From Fimbriiglobus sp043785105 (GTDB lineage: Bacteria; Planctomycetota; Planctomycetia; Gemmatales; Gemmataceae), in assembly GCA_043785105.1 (NCBI GenBank), contig JAYVXO010000247.1, positions 1 through 64,000 of the forward strand: a DNA stretch of 64,000 nucleotides, in the 5' to 3' direction. The notes beneath the pieces are model-generated. The model was given only the letters and a program-made list of their open reading frames with translations. It made no database searches and was not told the DNA's origin. This document shows positions 36,996-45,384 of the stretch, piece after piece; the first letter of the stretch is position 1; every line of letters begins with the position of its first letter. Position numbers and translations under genes: made by a program.

Positions 36996-37158
36996 CCTAT
37001 AGGCTCTTCAGCTCCGATGCTGCTGAATTGAGTCGTTTGGCGGCAGATGTCCAGACCGCTTATGTTGGATTGTCGGGTGTGGGGGTCTGTCGCGGCGACG
37101 AATCCCGGTCGCGGCGGTCAATGGCCCGAATGCTAGCAGTACCTTCTGGAGGTCGATC
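36940..37158. other. Gene-poor spacer with a recurrent planctomycete tail motif
   Basis: From the end of the SUKH gene, another frame reads PNQVLQQTAEACPVFRDL. A peptide of the type NQALQQT is a frequent tail in small accessory planctomycete genes (from memory), so this is probably a piece of a dispersed element. The rest of the spacer, up to the hicB ribosome site (CTGGAGG at 37146-37152), shows nothing else. Low certainty. Confidence 0.3.
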
Positions 37159-37398
37159 ATGATTCCCCCGCTGAAGATCGTCATTGAGCGCCATGCTGAT
37201 GGTTATGTTGCTTACCCACTGGGGTTGGCGCGGGGGACGGTCGTCGGCCAAGGGGACAGCTACGAGGCAGCCCTTGCGGACGTGCGATCGGCGTTAGTCT
37301 TCCACGTCGAGACTTTTGGCCCGGACTCCCTGGCCCCGTCGGACGACGACGGCCCTGTGCTGGAAGCGTTCGTGGCTGAAATATCGGCTCCCGTCTGA
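37159..37398 (+). CDS. HicB-type antitoxin
   Basis: A 79-residue protein with the partial RNase-H-like HicB fold: 'IVIERHADGYVAYPLGLARGTVVGQGDSYEAALADVRSALVFHVETFG'. It lacks a C-terminal DNA-binding domain, as in short HicB proteins. CTGGAGG precedes the ATG. The HicA gene follows after 14 bp. The order hicB-hicA is reversed relative to E. coli. It binds and neutralises HicA by family knowledge. Confidence 0.8.
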   Translation: MIPPLKIVIERHADGYVAYPLGLARGTVVGQGDSYEAALADVRSALVFHVETFGPDSLAPSDDDGPVLEAFVAEISAPV

Positions 37399-37412
37399 CC
37401 ACGGAGCGTGCC

Positions 37413-37652
37413 GTGGCCAAGTTCCCCGTCGATGCCCCATCCGACCGCGTCCTGCGTGCCCTGGCAGCTTTGGGTTTCGTCGTGGTTCGCATAGGCAACC
37501 ATGTGTCGCTCGCTCGAACAGAAGCGGACGGCACGATCACGCCAATGACGCTACCGGGACACCGCACGATCAAAGGGCCGACACTGCGGGCGGCACTAAC
37601 CCAGAGCGGCATTTCGCGGGACGATTTCCTACGGGAATACCAACAGAAGTGA
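37413..37652 (+). CDS. HicA-type mRNA interferase toxin
   Basis: A 79-residue double-stranded-RNA-binding-like toxin. The motif 'VVRIGNHVSLARTEADGTITPMTLPGHRTIKGPTLRAALTQSGISRDDFL' has the catalytic GxH (His near 31), and LPGHRTIKGPTLR is the HicA core. Starts at GTG. Family members cleave mRNA to slow growth. With the hicB upstream it forms a complete module next to the GC-rich SUKH gene. Confidence 0.82.
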   Translation: MAKFPVDAPSDRVLRALAALGFVVVRIGNHVSLARTEADGTITPMTLPGHRTIKGPTLRAALTQSGISRDDFLREYQQK

Positions 37653-37663
37653 ACCGGGTGTGG

Positions 37664-37852
37664 TCACACTTGCGGCAACGCGATTCGACGTGTGGATTCT
37701 GGCGTAACGACAGCACCCTTCGCGCACGAATTGCACCCCGACCCGCACGCCGTCTTCACGCCAGTCCGAAACCACGTCCGATACATCCCGCGCGCCAAAT
37801 ACACCAACGCGAGGCCAACGACGAGCGTTGCTAAAACTGATTGTGTGTCCAT
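37664..37852 (-). CDS. FeoB-associated Cys-rich membrane protein
   Basis: A 62-residue protein with one N-terminal membrane segment ('VLATLVVGLALVYLARGMY') and a Cys cluster ('CGSGCNSCAKG'), the pattern of the FeoB-associated Cys-rich family. Its ATG lies 12 bp after the feoB stop, so it ends the feo operon. It probably helps iron delivery or FeoB assembly at the inner membrane. Confidence 0.8.
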   Translation of the reverse strand: MDTQSVLATLVVGLALVYLARGMYRTWFRTGVKTACGSGCNSCAKGAVVTPESTRRIALPQV

Positions 37853-37864
37853 TTCACCCCTCCG

Positions 37865-40108
37865 TTAACTCACCGCGTTGGTGATAAGTCGCCCGATTTG
37901 GAACGTGAACATGGCCGCGAAATAGGCCAGAATCGTCATGTAGAAGAACGTGAAAATTGGCCACGCCCAACTTCGCGTTTCCCGTTTGATGACCGCGAGT
38001 GTTGATGCACACTGGCAGCAGAGTGCAAAGAAGACCATTACGGACAGTGCAACGGGGACTGCATATTTGCCCCGCACGGCGTCGTCACGCCATTCGTTTT
38101 TCAGTGCCGCTTTCAGCCCGCTTGCTTTTTCGTCGTTCGCGTCGTCGATGGTTTTTGCATCGACTTCCCCGAGGTCGTAGATGATGCCAAAAGTGCCGAC
38201 AATCACCTCACGCGCGGGGAAACTCGCAATCACCGCCATGCCGATTTTCCAATCCCACCCCAGCGGGCGAAACATCGGCTCCAGCGTTTGGCCCATCTGC
38301 CCCAGGACACTGTGCCGCTTCCATTCCCCGTTGAGCCGGTCTTTCTCTTGCTCCATCGCGTCCCGTTTTGCAACCAGTTCCTCAATCGGTTCGTTCTTCG
38401 CTTTCAGCACCGCAATCTCGTCATCGAGCGTACTGACTTGGGCCGCTTGGTTGGCCACGGCGTCGGGGTAGTTGCCACCGTTGCCGTCAGAGATGGGGAA
38501 GTAAAGTGTAGCCCAGACGACGATCATCGACGCCAGAATCAGCGTCCCGGCGCGGCGAATAAACGCGGTCCCTGCATCGAGCATCCGCAGCAAGATCGTC
38601 CGAATGGATGGGCGTTTATACGCCGGCAGTTCCATCACGAAAAGTGGGGTGTCGCCGCGTAACAGGGTCCGCTTCAACAGCAGTGCGACCAGCGGTGCCG
38701 TGACGAACCCGATGAGGTACATGCCGAACAACGTCAGACCCGGCAGCCACCACGGGAAGCCGTCTTTCAAAAACGCCCCGATAAACAGGGCATAGACCGG
38801 CAACCGTGCCGAGCAACTCATGAGCGGCGCGACCATAATTGTCGCCAGCCGATCGCGGCGATTTTCAATCACGCGGGTGGCCATGATCCCCGGCACCGCA
38901 CACGCGACCGACGACAACAACGGGATAAACGACTTCCCGTTCAGCCCGCACCGGCTCATGATCTTGTCCATCAAGAACGCCGCCCGCGACATGTACCCGC
39001 AATCTTCCAGCACCGCGATGAAGCCGAACAGGATCACGATTTGCGGCAGGAACACGAGAACACTGCCAACACCTTTAATGATCCCGTCCACGATCAACGC
39101 TTGCAGCGGTCCCGTCGGCATGTGATTGGTCACCGCTTCGGATGCCAAGTTTCGCAACGTGTCGATGAGGTCCATCATCGGCTTCGCCCAGACGAAGATC
39201 GACTGGAACACGAAAAACATGACCGCCAAAAAGATCAACGTTCCCCACAATTTGTGCGTGAGGATCCGGTCAATTCGATCGCTCCAGGTAATCGGCTTGT
39301 AGGTCGGCTTCGTGACGGCCTTCGCCACGGCTTGCCGGATCCAGCCGTATCGGGTTTTCGCTTCAACACCCGGCACCGAACACCCTTCGTTGGCAAGTCG
39401 TTCACGGGCGGCTTGAACATCCTGTTTCAAACTGGGGCCGTGTTTGGCGACAAGCCATTGCTCCGCATACCCGTCGATGTCGAACAACAACCGCCGGGCC
39501 AGAAACGGCGGCAGTTCATCACCGTACTGCGCCGAAAATATCGCTGCTTCTCGAACGACGGCGTCGGGTAACGGCGGCGCAAGCGGAGTGGCAGTCCCCA
39601 CGCTGCGGGCTAACTCGTCCTTCAATGCCACCAACCCGAAACCCTGATTCGCTTGAACCGCAACAACAGGTAGCCTCACCTGTTTGGCGAGCAACCCCAG
39701 GTCGAGTTTCACGCCTTGGTTTGCCGCCACATCGACCATGTTCACGGCCAGAACGACCGGGACGCCGAGTTCCATGAGTTGCGTGGTCAGATAGAGATGG
39801 CGTTCCAGATTGGAGGCGTCAACAATCGACAAAATCAGATCGGGTTTCGATTCGTCCGCCCGCCGACCCAGAAGTAAATCGACGGCCACCATTTCGTCCG
39901 GACTTCGCGGGGCCAAGCTGTACGTTCCGGGCAGGTCGATCAGTTCAAATTCCATTGTGCCGTGAACGAACCGGCCCTTCTTCATCTCGACCGTGACGCC
40001 CGGATAGTTACCCACTTGCTGACGGAGGCCGGAAAGAGCATTAAATAAGGTCGATTTCCCGGTGTTCGGGTTCCCCACCAACGCCACTTTGACTTTCAAT
40101 AACGACAT
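37865..40108 (-). CDS. feoB: Ferrous iron transport protein B
   Basis: A 747-residue ferrous-iron transporter with an N-terminal G domain (G1 GNPNTGKST at 12-20; G3 DLPGTYSL; G4 NMVD) and a large membrane part with the Gate motifs ('FIPLLSSVACAVPGIMATRVI', 'CQCASTLAVI' with conserved Cys). About 8-10 hydrophobic segments follow residue 290. A long hydrophilic loop around 560-600 (coiled, 'IAVLKAKNEPIEELVAKRDAMEQ') is typical of planctomycete FeoB. It lies between the two feoA genes and the Cys-rich partner. Confidence 0.96.
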   Translation of the reverse strand: MSLLKVKVALVGNPNTGKSTLFNALSGLRQQVGNYPGVTVEMKKGRFVHGTMEFELIDLPGTYSLAPRSPDEMVAVDLLLGRRADESKPDLILSIVDASNLERHLYLTTQLMELGVPVVLAVNMVDVAANQGVKLDLGLLAKQVRLPVVAVQANQGFGLVALKDELARSVGTATPLAPPLPDAVVREAAIFSAQYGDELPPFLARRLLFDIDGYAEQWLVAKHGPSLKQDVQAARERLANEGCSVPGVEAKTRYGWIRQAVAKAVTKPTYKPITWSDRIDRILTHKLWGTLIFLAVMFFVFQSIFVWAKPMMDLIDTLRNLASEAVTNHMPTGPLQALIVDGIIKGVGSVLVFLPQIVILFGFIAVLEDCGYMSRAAFLMDKIMSRCGLNGKSFIPLLSSVACAVPGIMATRVIENRRDRLATIMVAPLMSCSARLPVYALFIGAFLKDGFPWWLPGLTLFGMYLIGFVTAPLVALLLKRTLLRGDTPLFVMELPAYKRPSIRTILLRMLDAGTAFIRRAGTLILASMIVVWATLYFPISDGNGGNYPDAVANQAAQVSTLDDEIAVLKAKNEPIEELVAKRDAMEQEKDRLNGEWKRHSVLGQMGQTLEPMFRPLGWDWKIGMAVIASFPAREVIVGTFGIIYDLGEVDAKTIDDANDEKASGLKAALKNEWRDDAVRGKYAVPVALSVMVFFALCCQCASTLAVIKRETRSWAWPIFTFFYMTILAYFAAMFTFQIGRLITNAVS

Positions 40109-40134
40109 GGTGTTCTCAGCAGAGAGGGCCGCGA

Positions 40135-40362
40135 CTAGATCAGTTCCACGGTGATAAACGCCGCTTCCCGCTTGCGAAGACTGAGCCGGGTGTTGCCGAC
40201 GCGGATTTCCACTGGGTCACCAAGCGGGGCGAACGTGATGAGTTCGATCGTTTCGCCTTCATACAGTCCCAGTTCATACAGCCGTTGCACCAGTGCCGGT
40301 TCACCAGCGAGTGACAGGACGCGCGCTTGCTGGTTCGGCTGGAGTTGATCGAGTGTCAGCAT
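40135..40362 (-). CDS. feoA: FeoA-family protein 1
   Basis: A 75-residue SH3-like FeoA domain from MLTLDQLQPNQQARVLSLAGEPALVQRLYELGLYEGETIELITFAPLGDPVEIRVGNTRLSLRKREA, matching the family from first to last strand. FeoA supports FeoB. Its start overlaps the end of the other feoA gene by 7 bp, and feoB follows after 26 bp. The earlier in-frame ATG would add a non-homologous 53 residues and is rejected. Confidence 0.9.
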   Translation of the reverse strand: MLTLDQLQPNQQARVLSLAGEPALVQRLYELGLYEGETIELITFAPLGDPVEIRVGNTRLSLRKREAAFITVELI

Positions 40363-40592
40363 TTTTGTGACAAAACGGGGCGAACGAGAATCTGCGCACA
40401 ATCGTTGCCACGCACGCAGAGTTTGCAGTTCGCCACTTGAAGCAAACACGGCGAACCGGGTTGCAGAACTTGGAGCCGACAGCCCTGACGAATGCCCAGC
40501 TCGGCGAGTCGGCCAACCCAACTTGGGTCACCGCTCACCTCGGCCACTTCGGCCCATTCCCCAGTCTGCAATAAATCGAGCGGTACCAACAT
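40356..40592 (-). CDS. FeoA-family protein 2, Cys-containing
   Basis: A 78-residue FeoA-like protein (MLVPLDLLQTGEWAEVAEVSGDPSWVGRLAELGIRQGCRLQVLQPGSPCLLQVANCKLCVRGNDCAQILV). It differs from FeoA1 in four cysteines near the C-terminus (CLLQVANCKLC..NDC), including a CxxC that could bind iron. It is the first gene of the feo operon and overlaps feoA1 by 7 bp. GGGAG precedes the ATG. Confidence 0.82.
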   Translation of the reverse strand: MLVPLDLLQTGEWAEVAEVSGDPSWVGRLAELGIRQGCRLQVLQPGSPCLLQVANCKLCVRGNDCAQILVRPVLSQKC

Positions 40593-40623
40593 GAAGGCTC
40601 TCCCGAGCCACAGGCAAGCTTGT

Positions 40624-40672
40624 TGAGATTGCGTCTCATTAGCAGTGTATGCTAATCACGGGGCACGGTCAA
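40624..40672 (-). promoter_or_regulatory. Promoter and overlapping dyads of the feo operon
   Basis: On the minus strand TTGACC (40672-40667), a 17-bp spacer and TACACT (40649-40644) form a clear promoter. A dyad ATTAGCA-TACAC-TGCTAAT (40638-40656; perfect 7-bp arms) covers the -10 box, and TGAGA-CGCAA-TCTCA (40624-40638) follows it across the likely start of transcription. The second looks like a Fur-type box, the first like an IdeR/MntR-type site. Binding a repressor here would shut the operon when iron is plentiful. Confidence 0.55.
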
Positions 40673-40687
40673 GGATTTCGCCGGTTT

Positions 40688-41557
40688 TTACCCGGATGAT
40701 TTTGTCGCTCGTTCCGTCAGGTAGGCGGCAAGTCCTTCCTGCCAGGCGCGTGAAGGGGTGACATCGTGTTCGACGAGCTTCAAATTGGCCAGCACGCTGT
40801 AGGTCGGACGGCGTGCCTTGGCGTTAAACTGTTCGCTGGTAATGGGTGACAGGTCCGCCGAAATGTTGGACCACCGGAAGATCGCGTCGGCCAATTCGTA
40901 CCACGTGCAACTGCCCGCATTGGTCACATGAAAAAGTCCTTGTTCCGATCGGGCAATCAATTGCGCCGTAATGTCCGCCAGATCGACGGTGTAGGTCGGC
41001 GTGCAAAATTGGTCGTTGACCACGCGCAGTGGCTTCCCCTGCCCCGCCACCCGCAACATCGTTTCCACGAAGTTGCCGCCCTTCCCGCCACTGCCCCATA
41101 CGCCGTACAGACCACACGTCCGAATCACGAGGTGATGCGGGCAAATGGACCGAACGAGATATTCCCCGGCAAGCTTGCTCAGACCGTAGATACTCACCGG
41201 GCCGGGCGGATCGTTTTCCGTCAGTGGCGTTCGGTGATTGGTGTCGAGTCCGAAGACATAGTCCGTGCTGAAGTGAACCAAGTACACGCCCGCATCGCGG
41301 CAGGCTTCGGCCAGTGCGCGGACGCCCCAGGCGTTGACCCGGAATGCCGCGTCCGGGTCCGTCTCGGCTTGATCGACGAAGTTGTACGCGGAACAATTGA
41401 CGAAGACATCCGGGCGATGGGCCGCAAAATACGCCGCGATCGTTTCAGGCTTTTCCAAATCCAGATCGGCACGCAATAACGGCAACACGTCCCCGGAGAG
41501 ACGCGGGCAGAGGTCACGCCCCAATTGACCTTGGGCACCGAGGACGGCGATTTTCAT
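40688..41557 (-). CDS. rfbD: dTDP-4-dehydrorhamnose reductase family protein
   Basis: A 289-residue short-chain-type reductase of the RfbD/RmlD family: last step of dTDP-rhamnose synthesis from dTDP-4-keto-rhamnose. Start MKIAVLGAQGQLGRDL carries the Rossmann GxxGxxG. The catalytic Tyr-x3-Lys appears as 'YGLSKLAGE', with Ser/Thr in 'VHFSTDYVFGLD', and the tail has 'RRPTYSVLANLKLVEHDVTPSRAWQEGLAAYL'. No other rhamnose genes are adjacent, so another nucleotide-sugar substrate is possible. Confidence 0.9.
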   Translation of the reverse strand: MKIAVLGAQGQLGRDLCPRLSGDVLPLLRADLDLEKPETIAAYFAAHRPDVFVNCSAYNFVDQAETDPDAAFRVNAWGVRALAEACRDAGVYLVHFSTDYVFGLDTNHRTPLTENDPPGPVSIYGLSKLAGEYLVRSICPHHLVIRTCGLYGVWGSGGKGGNFVETMLRVAGQGKPLRVVNDQFCTPTYTVDLADITAQLIARSEQGLFHVTNAGSCTWYELADAIFRWSNISADLSPITSEQFNAKARRPTYSVLANLKLVEHDVTPSRAWQEGLAAYLTERATKSSG

Positions 41558-41579
41558 AGCGTTGTCCCACAAATGAAAG

Positions 41580-41604
41580 ACCCGACGGCAACGGCCCGTC
41601 GGGT
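41580..41604 (-). terminator. Hairpin terminator after the DUF6263-like gene
   Basis: 9-bp arms (ACCCGACGG / CCGTCGGGT) with a 7-nt loop, 27 bp after the DUF6263-like stop, then a T-rich tail (TCTTTCATTTG) on the minus strand. This is the nearest thing to a classical terminator in the window. Confidence 0.7.
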
Positions 41605-41631
41605 TTGGAATTTTCGTTCAACTCAAGCAGG

Positions 41632-42606
41632 TTACTTCTTGACCGGAATGAACGATGTGTCCGCCGTGTCGAGTTCCGTCTTTTGGTCCTGGTAGAGCTT
41701 GACCTTGGCGTCGGCGGTGCCGATCGTCACGTCGATCTCGCCTTCCATGATGACGTTGAAGCGGACTTCTTGCACGCGGCCCGTTTTGGCGTTGTACAAC
41801 ATGTAGCCTTGCTTCACTTCTTTGGTGCCGATCGTGCCAGCTTTGATGCGGAACGGCAGGTTGTCGGTCCCGGCAACGGGTGGCTTGTACGTCAGGGTTG
41901 GCTTCACCTCGACCCGGTCGAGTTCCTTCTTGGCTGGATCGGTATCTTTACCCTTGGCGGTGTAGGTGTAGGTCCGATCGTAGCTGCCGATTGGCCCGAG
42001 GGAGAGCGTGCTTTTCTTTTCCCATGTTTCGCCGACAGCCTTCTCGACGGGTGCCGTCAGACCAGCCGAAGGATCGGTCATTTCCTTCAGGGCTTCATCG
42101 CTGAGGATCGCGCTGAGGATTTGTTCCATTTGCGGGTTGACCGATTTCAGTTTCTTGAGGGCTTCTTCACGGCCATCGACTTTCTCGACAACCATGCCCT
42201 TGCCCAAGGTCACGGTGAATTCCAGCCCAATCAGGTTGCGGAAGAACTCGGACAAACCAGGGTTCCCGGCGGCACCGGCTGGGTTGGCGTCAGTCGAATC
42301 GTAGTCGATCGGCTGACCGGCGATGTCCAGTTTGAACTTCACGCCTTCGATGGTCTGCTTGACGACCCATTTTTCTTTATCTTGGCTAATCGGCGTCCAT
42401 TTGAAGAAGAACGTCTGCTCGTGCTTCAGGGCCACATCCGACCCGCCTTGCACTTTCATCGTCTGTTCGACTTTCGTCGTCAGCTTCTGGTAGAACGGCT
42501 TACCGGCCTCGAACTTGGTTTCATACCGCTGCTTGTCTTGAGCCATTGCAACAGACACGAACCCGAACATCAACGCCATAACAACTACGAGACGAATACG
42601 CGGCAC
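41632..42606 (-). CDS. Secreted DUF6263-like protein
   Basis: A 324-residue exported protein (signal MPRIRLVVVMALMFGFVSVAMAQ), beta-rich, with the DUF6263-type pattern: 'KPFYQKLTTKVEQTMKVQGGSDVALKHEQTFFFKWTP', 'TIEGVKFKLDIAGQPIDYDS', 'PVEKAVGETWEKKSTLSLGPIGSYDRTYTYTAKG'. Function of the family is unknown. It lies upstream of the divergent O-acylation pair; a 180-bp gap separates their starts and shows no other feature. Confidence 0.72.
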   Translation of the reverse strand: MPRIRLVVVMALMFGFVSVAMAQDKQRYETKFEAGKPFYQKLTTKVEQTMKVQGGSDVALKHEQTFFFKWTPISQDKEKWVVKQTIEGVKFKLDIAGQPIDYDSTDANPAGAAGNPGLSEFFRNLIGLEFTVTLGKGMVVEKVDGREEALKKLKSVNPQMEQILSAILSDEALKEMTDPSAGLTAPVEKAVGETWEKKSTLSLGPIGSYDRTYTYTAKGKDTDPAKKELDRVEVKPTLTYKPPVAGTDNLPFRIKAGTIGTKEVKQGYMLYNAKTGRVQEVRFNVIMEGEIDVTIGTADAKVKLYQDQKTELDTADTSFIPVKK

Positions 42607-42786
42607 GACAATTCTCCTGCGGAAAGCCCGGACGGCAATTCAAAGTGTCAGTGTTGTATGCGACGCCCGGTTGGGGAACAAGGGAGCGTCAACAAAACGC
42701 ACCCGGAGAACTTCCCCTTTCCGCACGACCGTCCCACGCGGTATCTTCCTGCAAGTGTTGTGCTGGTGCCCCTATTGGTTGATGGA

Positions 42787-43881
42787 ATGCCCGGTTCGCC
42801 CGCAAACAAACTGTCCTCATTCGCTCGCCGGTTACTGCCGGGGGTGTGGGCCGTCGTCGGTCTCGTGGCAATCGACGGCATCGTGGTGCTATTCCGCGAT
42901 CGGTGGGAACGTCACTCGCCGGATGATTACGTCGAACGCATTCGGGGCTGTGCTGCCGACTCGCGCGACTTCGTCATCATCGGCGGGTCACCCGTGAGTG
43001 AAGGCTTCGACCCGGACCTCACCGCCGGGGTGCGGTGGGGCGAAACGGTTCTGCAAAACGGCTATGCCGTGGGACTTCCTGGCGGCACCACGACTGATTT
43101 TTATTATGCCCTTCAACACGGTTGCCCGACACCACCGAAGCTGGTGATTTATGGCATCTCTTGCACGGATATGAACGACTCACGCAACGAACCGCACGGG
43201 GCGTACTCGATTCTGTCGTGGGGTGATTGGTTCGATTGCATACAAACGCGGCCCGATGCACGGGGCTGGATCACGCGGCGATTTCTTGAAGGACAACTCC
43301 GTTGCGGGTGGGCGTTGTACCGCTATCGGCACGGCATTCGGATGAGTCTGGCGGCCACGTTAGACGATCATTTCCCCAGTTGTTGCCCCGAGGCGACCCG
43401 CGAAGTGCGAGACAATTTGCGGTACTCGAACGCACTCCGGGATGGCCACGGCTACGCGCCGGCGCCGTGGTTCGTGAACGCAAATTACGCCAAGCGAAAA
43501 GCCACGAATGCCGGAATGGCGCCGTTCGACTTTTTGGACAAGTACCGCACCGGATCGCACTTGAAGTACCTCGATCGCATCGCCGACTTGCAGACCGAAT
43601 GGGGCGCGCAACTGGTCCTTGTCGATATGCCCGTGACCAAAGACCTGGAGACGAAATACCCGGCTGCGGTGGCGGAGTATCAGGACCGATTGCGCGAATT
43701 TGTCACACGGCGGAAGGTGATTTTGTTGAGTGCGGACCGAGACCGATTGGGACTGAATGACACCGATTTCGCGGACTTGATCCACCTCAACGGTGGTGGT
43801 GCCAAGAAGCTGTCCCTGTGGGTACGCGGCCAATTGGAACGACTGCCGCACGCGGCTCCGACGCCAGGAGCTACGCCGTGA
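42787..43881 (+). CDS. SGNH-hydrolase-like membrane protein, DltD/AlgJ type
   Basis: A 364-residue protein with one N-terminal membrane segment (GVWAVVGLVAIDGIVVLF, residues about 19-36) and an outer SGNH domain. The nucleophile block is VIIGGSPVSEGFDP (Ser68), with 'YGISCTDMND' and the C-terminal Asp/His block 'DFADLIHLNGGGAKK'. Its stop overlaps the GTG of the MBOAT gene (GTGA), so they are translated together as the transferase and its partner in O-acylating a surface polymer, as AlgJ/AlgI or DltD/DltB do. The start ATG in 'VDGMPGSP' was taken; longer frames lack support. Confidence 0.8.
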   Translation: MPGSPANKLSSFARRLLPGVWAVVGLVAIDGIVVLFRDRWERHSPDDYVERIRGCAADSRDFVIIGGSPVSEGFDPDLTAGVRWGETVLQNGYAVGLPGGTTTDFYYALQHGCPTPPKLVIYGISCTDMNDSRNEPHGAYSILSWGDWFDCIQTRPDARGWITRRFLEGQLRCGWALYRYRHGIRMSLAATLDDHFPSCCPEATREVRDNLRYSNALRDGHGYAPAPWFVNANYAKRKATNAGMAPFDFLDKYRTGSHLKYLDRIADLQTEWGAQLVLVDMPVTKDLETKYPAAVAEYQDRLREFVTRRKVILLSADRDRLGLNDTDFADLIHLNGGGAKKLSLWVRGQLERLPHAAPTPGATP

Positions 43882-45332
43882 TTTTTGCGAGCAAGGCGTT
43901 TTTCCTGTTCCTGCCGATCGTGCTGATTCTCTACCACGTCACAACGAAGCGGTCGCACAAATACCGCATCCTGCTCCTCGCAAGTTGGCTCTTCTACGCC
44001 TGGGTGCCGCCCCATTATTGGCCAGTGATTTTGCTGCTCACGGTGATTGATTACGTGGCCGGGTTGCAGATTGAACAGGCCACGAGTGAACACATCCGGC
44101 GACGGTGGTTGACTGCCAGTGTGGTGTCAAACTTGGGCCTATTGTTCGCGTTCAAGTACACGCCGTTCGTTTATGACAACGCGATGTCACTCGCAGAGAT
44201 ACTCGGGTGGAGTGTTTCAGAATCGACCCTGAAGATTGCGTTGCCACTTGGGATTAGCTTCCACACGTTTCAGGGCATCAGTTACACAGTGGACGTGTAC
44301 CGCAGGCAGATTCGCGCCGTTGAAAGCTTCGTCGATTACGCACTGTTCGTGTCGTTCTTCCCGCAACTCGCCGCAGGGCCGATCGTCCGGGCCGTGGAGT
44401 TTTTACCGCAACTGACGACCGTACCCACTGTCACTCGCCAACATGTTGCGGATGGAATTTGGTTATTTGTTGGCGGCTTGGTGAAGAAGCTGCTCATCGC
44501 CGATCACCTCGATCAACTGTTCGTCGCGGACGTGTTTCATAACCCAACTGCTTACGACGCGGTCACCCAGCGGTGGGCGGTGGTGGCTTGGGCGGTGCAG
44601 ATTTACTGCGACTTTTCCGGCTACACGGACATGGCCCTTGGTTGTGCGAAATGGTTCGGCTTGGAGTTGCCGCCGAATTTTCGCAACCCCTACCTTGCCA
44701 CCAGCATCACCGACTTCTGGCGCCGGTGGCACCTGTCCCTTTCGACTTGGTTGCGTGATTATCTTTACTTCCCACTCGGCGGTAGTAGGGGCAGCGCGCT
44801 CCGTACTTACCTCAACCTCTTCACCATCTTCGTCCTCTGCGGACTCTGGCACGGAGCAGCATGGAACTGGCTGGCGTATGGCGTCTGCAACGGACTTTTG
44901 ATGTGCGCGCATCGCCTGTATGTCCGGGCGTTGACAGGAATCCCGTTCGTGGATGCAATCCGTCACAGTCTGATTTGGAAAATCATCGCATGGCTCTGCA
45001 CGACGTATCAGTTTCTGTTCTGCCTCATTCTGGTGCGGATGAATGATTGGTCGGGTGGCGTGGTGATGATGGAATCCATGCTAGGGTTCAGTTGCACCCC
45101 CACGGCTTCAGCACCGGCTTCGTGGCACGAGTTTGGCGTTCCCCTGGTCGTGCCACTTTTGATCGTCTGCGGGCTGTTCGGGCACGTCATCGGTTTGATG
45201 CAAGAAGCGGGTGTGGCGATTTCGTTTCGAGTGCCCGAACCACTACGAATGATGCTCGCCGCGTGTGGAATCGCGGCAGTCGTGGTGCTTGCCCCTGGGG
45301 TCGCCAAGACGTTCATTTACATCCAGTTTTGA
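43878..45332 (+). CDS. MBOAT-family O-acyltransferase, AlgI/DltB-like
   Basis: A 484-residue polytopic protein with about ten hydrophobic segments. GTG start, CAGGAG 7 nt upstream. It carries the MBOAT pattern: 'FLFLPIVLILYHV', 'LPLGISFHTFQGISYTVDVYR', 'SITDFWRRWHLSLSTWLRDYLYFPLGGSRG' and the catalytic His in 'LCGLWHGAAWNWLAYG'. It transfers acyl (often acetyl) groups across the membrane to a polysaccharide. The paired SGNH protein is immediately upstream. Confidence 0.93.
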   Translation: MIFASKAFFLFLPIVLILYHVTTKRSHKYRILLLASWLFYAWVPPHYWPVILLLTVIDYVAGLQIEQATSEHIRRRWLTASVVSNLGLLFAFKYTPFVYDNAMSLAEILGWSVSESTLKIALPLGISFHTFQGISYTVDVYRRQIRAVESFVDYALFVSFFPQLAAGPIVRAVEFLPQLTTVPTVTRQHVADGIWLFVGGLVKKLLIADHLDQLFVADVFHNPTAYDAVTQRWAVVAWAVQIYCDFSGYTDMALGCAKWFGLELPPNFRNPYLATSITDFWRRWHLSLSTWLRDYLYFPLGGSRGSALRTYLNLFTIFVLCGLWHGAAWNWLAYGVCNGLLMCAHRLYVRALTGIPFVDAIRHSLIWKIIAWLCTTYQFLFCLILVRMNDWSGGVVMMESMLGFSCTPTASAPASWHEFGVPLVVPLLIVCGLFGHVIGLMQEAGVAISFRVPEPLRMMLAACGIAAVVVLAPGVAKTFIYIQF

Positions 45333-45384
45333 CCGCTTCGCTAAACTAAGTATTGTTGTGATTCCGGTTCCTGCGGGGTTACTC

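Noticed and set aside
36755..37162. 135-residue frame overlapping the SUKH-like gene
   Set aside because: It reads in another frame of the GC-rich gene, is arginine- and glycine-rich and has no domain, a common artefact in high-GC DNA.
41605..42786. Upstream in-frame extension of the SGNH protein
   Set aside because: It would run antisense through the DUF6263-like gene; homology starts only after the ATG at 42787.
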